Source of the DNA: Ceratotherium simum simum
Lineage: Eukaryota; Chordata; Mammalia; Perissodactyla; Rhinocerotidae
Length of the DNA stretch: 64,000 nt
Direction: 5' to 3'
Assembly: GCF_000283155.1 (NCBI RefSeq)
Contig: NW_004454239.1
Coordinates: forward strand, 5,193,095 to 5,257,094
Position 1 is the first letter of the stretch; each line of letters starts with the position of its first letter. Position numbers and translations under genes: made by a program. The notes under the pieces were generated by a model. The model saw only the letters and a list, made by a program, of their open reading frames with translations, had not been told where the DNA came from and searched no databases. This document shows, one piece after another, positions 32,901-44,900 of the stretch.

Positions 32901-35900
32901 ATATGTCCCAGCAATTCCACTTCTGGATATACACCCCAAAGAACCTAAAGCAGGGACTGGAAGAGATATTTGTACACCTGTGTTCACAGCAGCACTGTTC
33001 ACAATGGCCACATGTCCACTGACAGATTAATGGATAAACAAAATGTGGCATAGCCATACAGTAAAATATTTTCAACCTTAAAAGGACTGAAATTCTGATA
33101 CATGCTGCAACATGGGTGTACCCTGAAAATATTATGCCATGTGAAATAAGCCAGACACAAAAGGACAAATATTGTATAATTCCATTTATATGAGGTACCC
33201 AGAATAGGTAAACTAATAGAGACGGAAAGTAGAATGGAGGTTACCAGGGGCTGGGAGGATGGGAGAAAGGGAGTTACTGTTTAATGGGTACAGAATTTCT
33301 GTTTGGGATGATGAAAAAGTTCTGGAAATGGGTAGTGGTGGTGGTTACACAACATTGTGAATGTACTTACTGCCACCGAATTACATACTTAAAAACAGTT
33401 ATAATGACAGATTTTATGTGTACTTGACCACAATTTGAAAAAACAAAAATGGGAAATTTTATGTATATTTTAACACAATAAAAAAACACATGCAGTTTAA
33501 GAAATTACTGTTAATTGTGTTAGACGTAATAACAGCACTCTAATCAAGTTTACAGAAGCCTTATGTCGCTCCACCTCCTCACCAACACTTGGTATTTTCT
33601 TTCTCTCTCATTTCTCTCATTTCTTTTTCTCATTTCAGTGGGCATGAAATGGTATGCCTGCATTGTGGTTTTAATCTCCATTTCCCTGATGACTAATGAG
33701 TTCAAGCACCTTTTCATATATTAATTATTGGACAATTAGTTCACCGGACATTGTGAAGTGTCAGTTCGAGTGTTCTGCCCAGTTTCTTAACAGGTGTCTG
33801 CAGCTTCCTTCCTGACTGCAAGGAGCTCTTGATATGAGTCCTCTGGTGGACACACATGCTGTGTCCATCCTCCCCATGTGGAGGATGCCAGGGTACTTTC
33901 TCAGTGGCTTTCGTAGCCCTATCTACTGCTTGTGGAAGGGTAAACTGGCACAGCCATTTTGGAACACTGTTGGGCAGTAGCTCTAATTATGACTCAGCAA
34001 TTCCATTCCATCAGAAATACATTTGTAAGTACACCAAAACACAGGTAGGAGAATGTTTCAAGTACCACTTGAAGTATCCCAGAACTGGAAGTTTCTCCCA
34101 TCAACAGGAGAATGGGTAAATAAATTATGGCATATTCATACAACGGAATGTTACGCAGCAATGAGAATGTATGATCTACAGCTACATGCACAATATGGAT
34201 GAATTTCACAAACAACGCTGGACTAAAGAAGCCAGATACAAAACAGAGACATTGCATGATTCCACCCAAAGTACAAACCAAGGAAGAAGAACCAGCTATG
34301 CTCTTCTGTGTCGGGAGAGCAGCGGCCCTTGGAGAGGGAGCAGGAACCGGCTCTGCGTCACGCCCTGCTTCCGAACTGGGGCTGGTTTCTGTGCTCAGAA
34401 CATCCACCAAACTATACTTATGATGTGTGCATCTTTCTGGATGTGTGCTGTCGATAAAAAGTGTGGGTTGGGGTAGGGATAAAATAAGATTGCCAAAATC
34501 TTGGTAATTAGTGAAGCCGAGTGATGGGAACATGGAGACTCATTAAACTATTATACTTTCAAAAAAAATGTCTATTAACATTTCTGAGTTCTATTTCCAC
34601 AAAACAGCTCTTCCAAAAGGGAGATAAAAATCCACTTACAGGGTCTGGCTTAGGCTTTCTTCACAAGTTGGCATTTTAACTCCTTCGTATAATTTTTTCA
34701 GTTGTTCTGTATGTTCTGAATTATCAACTCCCATTCCCGTTGACAAAATTTCAGCTCGAACGTTATAATCAACAACAGAAGTTTTCAAATTTGAAAGTTT
34801 TGTAATGTGCACCTTGAATCAAAGAAAAAATACAACTGCAGGAACCACACTTATAACTTGCAGAAGATCACAGACACTCCCCCGTGCCTCCCCATCTCAC
34901 TGTGCAATGTCTGATGCACTTGGGCACCTGCCACAGTGTGCAAGGGCCTCCCGCTGCAGCATCTGCACCATTTCATAACCGAGGTTACGTGAGAATCTTC
35001 CAGAGCCCAGTCCCACAACGAAGAAAGATGACCAGGTCTGGGTGGGGCCAAGACCGAATCCTGGAATAAAACCCCCAGGCGAGACCAATCTGTAATGCTG
35101 TAAACACAGACAAAATTTGTAGATCTTTCTGACTTTCACTCGAGTATTTTCACCTCTCTCAACAAAGAGGACCCTAAGGTTCAGAGTCTTCAGGTGCCCA
35201 GAAAGGGCCTACGCCAAGGCCCTAAATGCTGTGTTCTAGACAGTTCCTTCCACTTTTCTTTTCTGCAGCCAAAACGTTCTCATCCATTTCAATTCACACA
35301 AAATCAAGTAAAACATAGAAATCTACAACAGTCTGATTCCTGTGGACAGGAGGCACGGACCCAGGCCTACATGTCCCTTCCATGGCAGGGGAGGGTGGGC
35401 CAGGCTGGCACCGGCTGGGGCACCTTCCTAAGTGAACACTGGGAATGTGCTCCCATCTGGAATTGGCGGAAGAGCCTGTCTCCACTCAAACTGTGGACGG
35501 GGCTGGTCTGGGTGCAGCAAGTGGCAAGCGCGGGGTCTGTCTCCCCTCTGGCCAGCCATGGACACTGCCACACACTTTGGAGCTGCGAAAGCACACTTGC
35601 CAGGTGGGTTCCCTTCTTTTGCTTCATTCTTTTAGCTAAAGTTTCAAAAATTCCTGCTGAACAAAGTTTCCATTTTTTCTCCGATAAAGAAGAACCATAG
35701 TATTAACTATTACAACATCAGCTAAGACCCCAATCTCTTCATTTACCTGCACTGGTGATCTCTCCCTTCTCTCCTAAAAATCATTCTCTCCTCTTACTCT
35801 TAAATCTTATACCCAAACTCCTCTTTTTAAGTGTTAAGGCTTTTCCAATCTCATAAAAATAATTTTCAGCAAAACAGTTATGAACTGAATTCCTTTAAAT

Positions 35901-38900
35901 CTTATAAATAATCTTAAGAATTAAGATTTAAGTCTAACAGAGCAAAATTTTGAATTGAAAAGTAGTTCTTGGGGTGCCAGTAAAGAGGGGATGGCGCCAG
36001 TCTCAGACGGGATGCACTGAGCCCTTAATTCCACGTCCTGGTCTCACACTCAGCCCGCCCACTCCCATGTCAGCTCCACAGGGGAGGAGTCTGTTCACAG
36101 ATGGAACCCTGTGCCCTGTACAGGTCCCAGCACACAGTAGGTGCTCAATAAATATTTGGTGAATGAACAAGGTAGAAACCATGACAGGATAAAACCTATC
36201 TTTGGAAGCCCAAGGCCTGGGATCCTCCATGTTACCGATCATGTGCTGGGACTTTACCATCCTTTACAACTAGACAAATGGGCCGCGGTGCTGCTGCAGG
36301 GCAGTCACTGGCCCAGAGCGCCCCAACAGGTGGACCGTGAGATCAACTCAACAGCGCACAACCAACACGTGAAAAAGTGGAAAGAGTAAAATGTAAATAC
36401 TAGGGACTATCACAGTAGCAAGGACAGTTTCATGAAGCTTCTGTTGTGGTTGTACGTGTGAGATTACACACACATGCCTGTGAGCACTGGGTTACGATGT
36501 AAAAGATTCCCTTGGTCAAAAAAACCCACAACCAACTTCATGACCCACGTAACATGAAAAAAACTCTCCCTGACGCAGAGCCCCAAACAAGCCACCATGA
36601 CGTGAGGCAGTTATTCAAGCAACAGGTTGGAATAATTTGGATAATTTTAGGGGCCCATTCAAACACCGATTTCTTTTTAAGAAAACTACAGACTTACCAT
36701 TGGATCGATCCAAACTGTATTTCCCAAAGCCATCATCACTTTTGCATCATGCAGTTTTCCAATAATTTTATGATGAATATACCTAGTAACCTGAAAAAAA
36801 CACTTAAGTAACTTATCTGAAGCTGTAAGAAAATACCTTATTCGGTATATGCTGTAGAGTTCTGCAAAAAACTTTTCCACGCATTTCATTTGAGCCTCAC
36901 AACCACGCCATGAGGTAGGTCATGGAGGCCATCGTGACCATGGTCGACGAGGGTAACTAACAGTGGAGTTTAGTAAGGACGGAGGCACGAGGCGAGTTCC
37001 AAGAACAGGTCCGTGCCTCTGGACTCCTAACACTGTGTGTTCCCCGCTGTCGATACGTGTCCCCCAACTCCTCTGTTAACTGTCAACCTGTCTTTAAAGT
37101 ATGGATGTTTATTTCTTTGGAAGCTCAATGGGAGTGAGGTGAACGTGTTCCTGCTGTTCCAGAGGAGGAAGTCACAGCGATGGAAGCAACCAAGGGAGCT
37201 GCTCTGTGCCAGTGACACGGGCACCGAGGGGCCCTGGTACTCTTCCCGGTACCCTCTCCAGAGCGCACGGCTCTTTCCCTCTCAAGTAGGACCACAACAG
37301 CTGGACCTGTCCAAGCACTCTTTCAGGCATGTTTTAACTCCAAGACAGCAGAAGAGGAGGGAGCTGGCTCATCACAATTAGATTATTTCCCTCTCCCTTG
37401 AAATTTGTAAATTAATTTGGAAGAATACACACAGGAGAACTTTCCTCCACTTCTACAGAAGGCTCCTCTTCAATAAATACTTGTGGTCAATCATCTTGAC
37501 AGACCAAATATTTCTGGAGGGCGAGGACCATGACCTTTTGGCTAACAGCTGCATTCCCAGAACCCACATGGCACCAGCACACAAGCGGACACTCGGTAAA
37601 CGCTCTGCACGAAGGAAAAGGATTACTATTTAATAAAGGCTATTTTTACTAAACTCCCAACAGTAAGGCTTTTGTATTCATCCTGTATTATGGAAACAGT
37701 CACCTGTATATTTCCTGAGTAATGTTTAACCTTGTTTATAACCAAACTGATTTTACTTTGCCCACTACAATGGCTTATTTCATATCCTATTACCCAGATT
37801 ACACAAAATTTAACGTTCCTTTGAAGGATCAGGAGTGTCGTGATGAGCAGGACAGCCTGTCTGGCCTCTACCCTGGCCTCTCCACCTGACCTCGGACAGC
37901 CACGTAAGCCCACACGGGCCCACTCTTCTGTGCTCCATGTCTTGGCATAGGTATTTTCTTCACTCAGTGCCTTACCCAGTCTACAAGGGTACCTCGGAGA
38001 TGCTGCAGGTTTGGTTCCAGACCAGTGCAAAAAAGCGAGTATCTCAATAAAGCAAGTCACACGAATTTTCTTGCTTTCCCACTACATATAAAAGTTATGT
38101 TTACACTCTAGTCTAGTAAGTGTGCAATAGCATTATGTCTTAAAAAACAATGTATACACCTTAATTAAAAAATACTTTATTGCTAAAAAACACTAACCAT
38201 CATCTGAGCCTTCAGCAAGTTTGGAATCTTTTTGCTGGTGGAGGGTCTTGCCTCGACGTTGGTGGCTGCTGACTGATCAGGGTGGGAGTTGATGAGGGCT
38301 GGGGTGGCTGTGGCAATTTCTTAAAATAAGACAATAGTGAAGTCTGTCATATTGATTGACTCTTCCTTTCACGAACAGTTTCTCTGTAGCATGTGATGCT
38401 GTTTGACAGCCTTTTACCTACAGTAGAACTTCTTTCAAAATTGGGCCGGCCCTGTGGCTTAGCGGTTAAGTGCGTGCACTCCACTACTGGTGGCCCGGGT
38501 TCGGATCCCGGGTGCACACCGACGCACCACTTCTCTGGCCATGCTGAGGCCGCGTCCCACATACAGCAACTAGAAGGATGTGCAACTATGACATACAACT
38601 ATCAACTGTGGCTTTGGGGGGAAAAAATAAATAAATAAAATCTTAAAAAACAAAACAAAACTGGAGTCAGTCCTCTCAAACCCTGCTGCTGCTTTATCAA
38701 CTCAGCTTATGTAATATGCTAAATCCTTTGTTGTCATTTCAGTAATCTTCACAGCATCTTCACCAGGAGGAGACTGCATCTCAAGAAACCACTTTCTTTG
38801 CTCATCTATAAGAAGCAACTCCTCCTTATCAGTTAAAAGTTTCATCATGAGATTGCAGCAATTCAGTCACAACTTCAGGCTCCACTTCTAATTCTAATTC

Positions 38901-41900
38901 TCTTGCTGTTTCCACCACATTTGCATTTACTTCCTCCACTGAAATCGTGAACCCCTCAAAGTCACCCAACGAGAGTTGGAATCAACTTCTTCCAAACTCC
39001 TATTAGTGTTGATATTTTGACCTCGTCCCATGAATCACTAATGTTCTTAATGGCATCTAGAATGGGGAATCCTTTCCAGAAGGTTTTCTTTTTTCTTTCT
39101 TTTTTTTCTTGTGAGGAAAATCAGCCCTGAGCTAACATCTGTGCTAATCCTTCTCTTTTTGCTGAGGACTCAAGACCGGCTCTGAGCTAACATCTATTGC
39201 CAATCCTCCTCCTCCTTTTTTTTTTTCCCCCAAAAGCCCCAGTAGATAGTTGTATGTCATAGTTGCACATCCTTCTAGTTGCTGTATGTGGGACATGGCC
39301 TCAGCACGGCCGGAGAAGCGGTGCGTCGGTGTGCGCCCGGGATCCGAACCCGGGCCACCAGTAGCGGAGCGCGTGCACTTAACCGCTAAGCCACGGGGCC
39401 TGCCCCAGAAGGTTTTCAATTGACTTCTCCCAGATCCATGGGAAGAATCACCATAGGGCAGCTATAGCTTTACGGAATGTATTTCTTAAATAATAAGACG
39501 TGAAAGTCGAAATTACTCCTTGATCCATGGGCTGCAGAACGCATGTTGTGTTAACAGGCATGAAAACAATATTAATCTCACTGTTCATCTCCATCAGAGC
39601 TCTTGGGTAACCAGGTGCGTTGTCAATGAGCAGTAATATTTTGAAAGGATCTTTCTTTCTGAGCAGTTGGTCTCAGCAGCGGGCTTAAAATATTCAGTAA
39701 ACCATGTTGTAAACAGATGTGCTATCATCCAAGCTTTGTTGCTCCATTTCTAGAGCACAGGGAGAGTAGATTTAGCATAATTCTTAAGGGCCCTAGGATT
39801 TTTGGAATGGTAAATGAGTAGTGGCTTCAACAAAGTCACCAGCTAAATGAGCTTCTAACAAGAGAGTCAGCCTGTCCTCTGAAGGCTTGAACCAGGCATT
39901 GACTTCTCCTCTCTAGCTATGAAAGTCCTAGATGGCATCTTCTTCCAGTATATGGCTGTTTCACCTACATTACAAATCTATAGTTTGGTGTAGACACCTT
40001 CATTAATTATCTCAGCTAGATCTTCTAAGTGACTTGCTGTGGTTTCTGTATCAGCACTTGCTGCTTCACCTGCACTTTTATGTTATGGAGACAGCTTCTT
40101 TCCTTAAACCTCATGAACCAACCTCTGCTGGCTTCACACTTTTCTTCTGCAGCTTCTGCACCCCTCTCAGCCTTCACAGAATTGAAGAGAGTGAGGGCCT
40201 TGCTCTGGATTAGGCTCTGGCTTAAGGGGATGTTGTGGCTGGTTTGATCTTCTATCCAGACCACTAAAACTTTCTCGGTTTCAGCAGTAAGGCTGTTTCA
40301 CTTTCTCATCATTTGTGCGCTCGCTGGAGTAGCACTTAGAGGCCTAGCTTTTGATATGCCTTCCTCACCAGGCTTAATCATTTCTAGCTTTCGACATAAA
40401 GTGAGAGACATTCAACTCTTCCTTTCACCTGAACACTAAGAGACCATTGTAGGGTTATCAAATGGCCTAACTTCAATATCGGTGTCTCTCAGGGAATAGG
40501 GAGGCCCGAGGGGAGGGAGAGAGACAGGGGTATGGCCAGTTGGCGGAACAGTGAGAACACACACAACATCTATCAATTAAGTTTGCCATCTTATGGGCGT
40601 GGTTCATGGTGCCCCAAAACAATTACAATAGTAACATCAAAGATCACTCATCACATATCACCATAACAAATATGATAATAACGAAAAAGTTAAAAATATT
40701 CCGAGAATTACCAAAATGTGACACAGAGGCATGAAATGAGCAAATGCTGCTGGAAAAATGGCGTCATAGATTTGCTCAATGTAGGGTTGCCACAAATCTT
40801 CAATTTGTAAAACAACAAAACATCTGCGGGGCCGGCTCCGTGGCTTGGCGGTTAAGTGCGCGCGCTCTGATGCTGGCGGCCCGGGTTAGGATCCCGGGCG
40901 CGCCCCGAGGCACCACTTCTCCGTCCAGCGCGAGGCCGAGTCCCACGTACAGCAACTAGAAGGATGTGAACCTATGACATACAACTATCTACTGGGGCTT
41001 TGGGGGGAAAAAAAATGAATAAATAAAATCTTAAAAAAAAAAAACAAAAAAACAAAAAAAACAAACATCTGCGAAGGGCAATAAAGCCAAGTGTAGTAAG
41101 ACGAGGTACGTCTGTACTCGACGACATCCTGGCTACCATCCCGAAGGGCCAGAGGAAGTGTCCCTTCCTTTGGAAGCTTTTCTGGACTCTCTCTCTTTCC
41201 TGCCCATCCTTCCCACTCCAGTGGAATGACCGGCCTCTGCAGAGTGTCCATCACTGACGCCCCCTTTGACGGGAGGATCCACTTGTGCAGGCGCTTACCC
41301 TGTTTCTCCTCCGGAAGCTGACAGCCAATTTACTTTATCATGACGCGTATTTTACACCAGTCCTGAGTCTGTGGGCGCTAATGACAATGACGGCAAGCCG
41401 CACCTGGCAGGGGGGCCCTGCGCCTCTCTGACGGCTCCCTGTGGGGTCTCTGCATGCACCGTAAGTGCATTCCTGCACTAGCAGGGACCCAAGCAGACTG
41501 CACTTTAACTGCCCAGCGACATGGACCATTTACCCAAACTCAATACTCTAAATTCAAATAAACCTCAATTCTGCGTATATTCTGGGTTAAATATATTCTA
41601 AAAGTCAACAAAATATAAGAAGCCAAAATAACTCACCTTTGGATTCCATTCAATTTCGTTGTCAGCGGGTTTCACTCTACAAACAATAAACTCCACAGCC
41701 TGGGGGGGCATCCTGTGGAAACGTTCTGGGAGACGCAGCAGCTGGCCCCTCGGGACGAGCCCAGTCCTGCCTTCATCTATAAACTTCACAAGGACTTTGT
41801 CTGGGGCCCAGGTGTCTTCTTTTTGGCTCATCTCCAGCACTTGAACCCTGGAGAAAGTAGTGGCATCAGTTTAACACAGAGATTCTGAAGTGGAAATAAT

Positions 41901-44900
41901 CTTTGCCTCAACTTACCCATTAAATGCAAAACATATCAAAAGACCCTTCAACTGCATGGTTTTACTCCATACTAGAAAACAATAAGAGCAGCCGCCAAGA
42001 GCACTTAGCAATGGATCACTGAATTAAAAAGTATGGCTAAGTAGAAAAACATGTAGTACTTTTGAATAGGGTACATCCCCTTATCTGACAACACAACAAA
42101 ATTAACACAGCAACTTAAACTTGCACAGGTTCCCAACCTAGGCTGCCACCACACGCAGTCAGGGCGGCATTGGAGGGAAGGGGGTGTGAGCAGGCACGTG
42201 AGGGAGACTGCCGGGGCTGCCTCTACACAGCCACACAACCTCACCAGGCTCAGTTTTCTTAACTGGAAAATGGGAACAAGACCCATTTTATAAGAATTCT
42301 GTAGGAATGAAGTGAGTGAAAGATATACGTGTATGTGGCACACAGAGATAGCTCAATAAATGTCCGTACAGAAACGTTACCCCGTCATGCACGCTCTGTG
42401 CTCAGGAACCGGGCTCAGCCGAGTTTCACGTGCAGAACTGTGCCCGGCGTGTGGGGGACACGACACCGCCACCACCCTCCCGGGAGGAGCCAGGCTCAGT
42501 GAGAGCAACTGGGCAAATGGACAGAGGTGAAGAGAGGGGCTCAATACCACTTCAGGCTCCCTCACGCTTCACAACTTTTAGAGATGAAATAGACGATTTT
42601 ACCTGTGAAAAAGTGTTTTTTCTGCTAATCCATATAATCCAAATTTCTCCACCTTTTCAACAGCTGTTTTATTACTGGAATCCTCAAAATACTCATTTAT
42701 TTCAGCATTAAGAGCTGCATAAAGATCCACATGTTTATCAACGATACGGCCAAAGTAATTTGTTGCATTTGAAATATAAAAGGGTATTATCTGAAACACA
42801 AAGCAAACACGGCCAGAGAACAAACTCAGTCGAAACCAAAGATGCATCTGCAGAAATCAGCACCTGACCTATGAGCCCACAGCACAAAAATGGGACTTAT
42901 TTAAAAATAAACTAGAAACTGGCCAAAAACCAAACCAAAACAAAACAAAAACCTACCATACCCACAAATAATTATACTTTCACTTTAAATCTAATGGAAG
43001 GGTTTTTTTTTTTTTGGTAAGTATTATTATTTTAAAACTTCATTGTTAATTGTAAGAGCTCCTTTGTTTAATTTTTTTTTTTTTTTTTGCTGAGGAAGAT
43101 CCACCACGTGCTTACATCTGTGCCCATCTTCCTCTATTTTGTATGTGGGCGCCACCACAGTATGGCCACCAAGTGGTGTAGGTCCATGGCCAGGATCTGA
43201 ATCCACAAACCCAGGCTGCCAAAGCAGACTGCGCTGAACTTAACCACTATACCACAGGGCCGGCCCCCTTTGTTTACTTTTTTAACTGCATTTTATAAAA
43301 ATCTCTCTTAAAGTAACAACTCTGTCCCTTGAGCCCTTTCTGATCTTCGTTTGTGAAACAAGAAGTATTTTATGAAGAGCCTACTGTGCAGAAGGCCGTA
43401 GGGACATAGAGACAAAGCCATGGCCCAGAGGCCCCTTGGCAACCCACGAGTGGACAGACACGCCACAGCTGGTGTGTGGCCAAGAAGACAGCTCTCCATA
43501 GGTGAGCGCAGGCAGGGCTACTGGTGTGCGATGGGGGATGGCGGCAGGCACACGCGCTAGCAAGAGTTTGGAGAAGGCATTCCAGACAGAGGAAGCAAAC
43601 CATCTGCATAGGGCAGGGAGCCCTGGCTATCCAGAGCAGATGCCAGGAGTGAGAGGTACCCACTTGGTGGGATGGTGGAGAGGGCGGTGCTGACTGAGAG
43701 GCAGAGCAGATGGGTAAGGTCACCCCTTGTGATCAAAAGGGGGTCAGATCTCACAGGGCTGACTGTGGGACTGGCCCTTCTCTGTGTCCCCCTTGAACTT
43801 TACTGCCTGCCTCTCTCCCACTCTCATTGCCAATGAGCCTCGTCCTGTTCCACAAACACTCTGTTTTAACTCCTACCTCAGGGCCTTTGCACTTGCTGGT
43901 TCCTCTGCCTGGAATATTGTTTCCCATGGCTGGATCCTTCTTATCATTTGGGACTCTGTGCAGTTGACCCCTCCTCGGAGAGTCCCTCCCTGCCCATAAT
44001 TTCCAAAGGTCCCTGCCCACCCGGCACCCTTACACCAGCATACCCTCTGGTACTTCACTAGAGGCATTTCATCCTCTTCCTAGATAGTCACCATTAGAAG
44101 CATCTCTTTTACTCCCCTGCCCACTGCTGACCATCCCCACTGGACTGTCAGCCAAAAGAGGACAGGTGTCGCCTCTGTCACAGTTCCTGAGCCAGCCACT
44201 CTCCAGCACCGTAGAGAAAGCTGCCTTAACAAACCCTCAGTGCTTTCTCAAGCCCGCCCCCATCTCAGGCAGGGAGTGCAGTGTCCTTCCTGCCCAGCAC
44301 ATGGTCCTCTCCCAGAGGAGTTCTCTCCCCCATGGTTTAGAGGCCCCAACAATCTGGCAATCCAGACATTAGCCCGCTCAGTGATGGCAGTCAATGAACA
44401 TGAGGGGGTACAGAGAATGAGAAAAACAGTACAGCATTACGAGAGATGAGCAAGACATAATATATACATCAATAAGCAAACACATCTTTAAAAAGATGCA
44501 CAAAGAAAAACAACAGAGAAAATACACTAAAATGCTATCGGTAATTGTTTTAGGATGATAGGAATAAGGAGGAGAGTTTCTTTTTTCCTCCATATTTCCC
44601 AAGTTCCAAGCCTCTGTGTTCAGCCTAAGGCGCCTCAGCACACAGGGGTGAACAAAAGCCAGGCCCAAGCTGTGTCATCTGTGGCAGTGTCCTCTGCATG
44701 GCATTAGCATATCTAAAGACATATTAAGTTGGCAGAAGGGAGGTAGCAAAAAGAAGCCTGTGGACTGGACTCCTTTGACGGGAGGAGGAGGGCATAAGAC
44801 CTCCAGACAGGGTGGCAGCTCGTCCTGGTTTGTCTGTGGTTTTCCTAGTTGCAGCACTGAACGTTACATGTGCCAGGAAACCCCTCAGTCCTGGGCACCC

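Larger units (their letters stand above)
37984..41114 (-). mobile_element. Tigger1-type DNA transposon, near full length, with three nested EREs
   Basis: Ends are inverted (GGTACCTCGGAGATG at left, complement of CGAGGTACGTCTG at right) and flanked by TA at 37982-37983 and 41115-41116, the expected target. Without the SINEs it is about 2.3-2.4 kb, close to the full Tigger1 length. The transposase runs on the - strand and is broken; the longest remnant is 40025-40264. EREs sit at 38443-38654, 39089-39406 and 40829-41060. Confidence 0.93.

Noticed and set aside
35194..35700. 168-codon + frame in TDRD12 intron
   Set aside because: No recognisable domain and antisense to the gene; probably chance.
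40025..40264. Host gene with CENP-B-like domain
   Set aside because: It lies inside the Tigger transposon with both ends and TA target visible, so it is a transposase remnant.
41598..41840. ATG-initiated 80-codon - strand frame as a separate small gene
   Set aside because: The Met is internal to the TDRD12 Tudor exon, which continues upstream to a splice acceptor, and the frame's 3' end reads into the intron.
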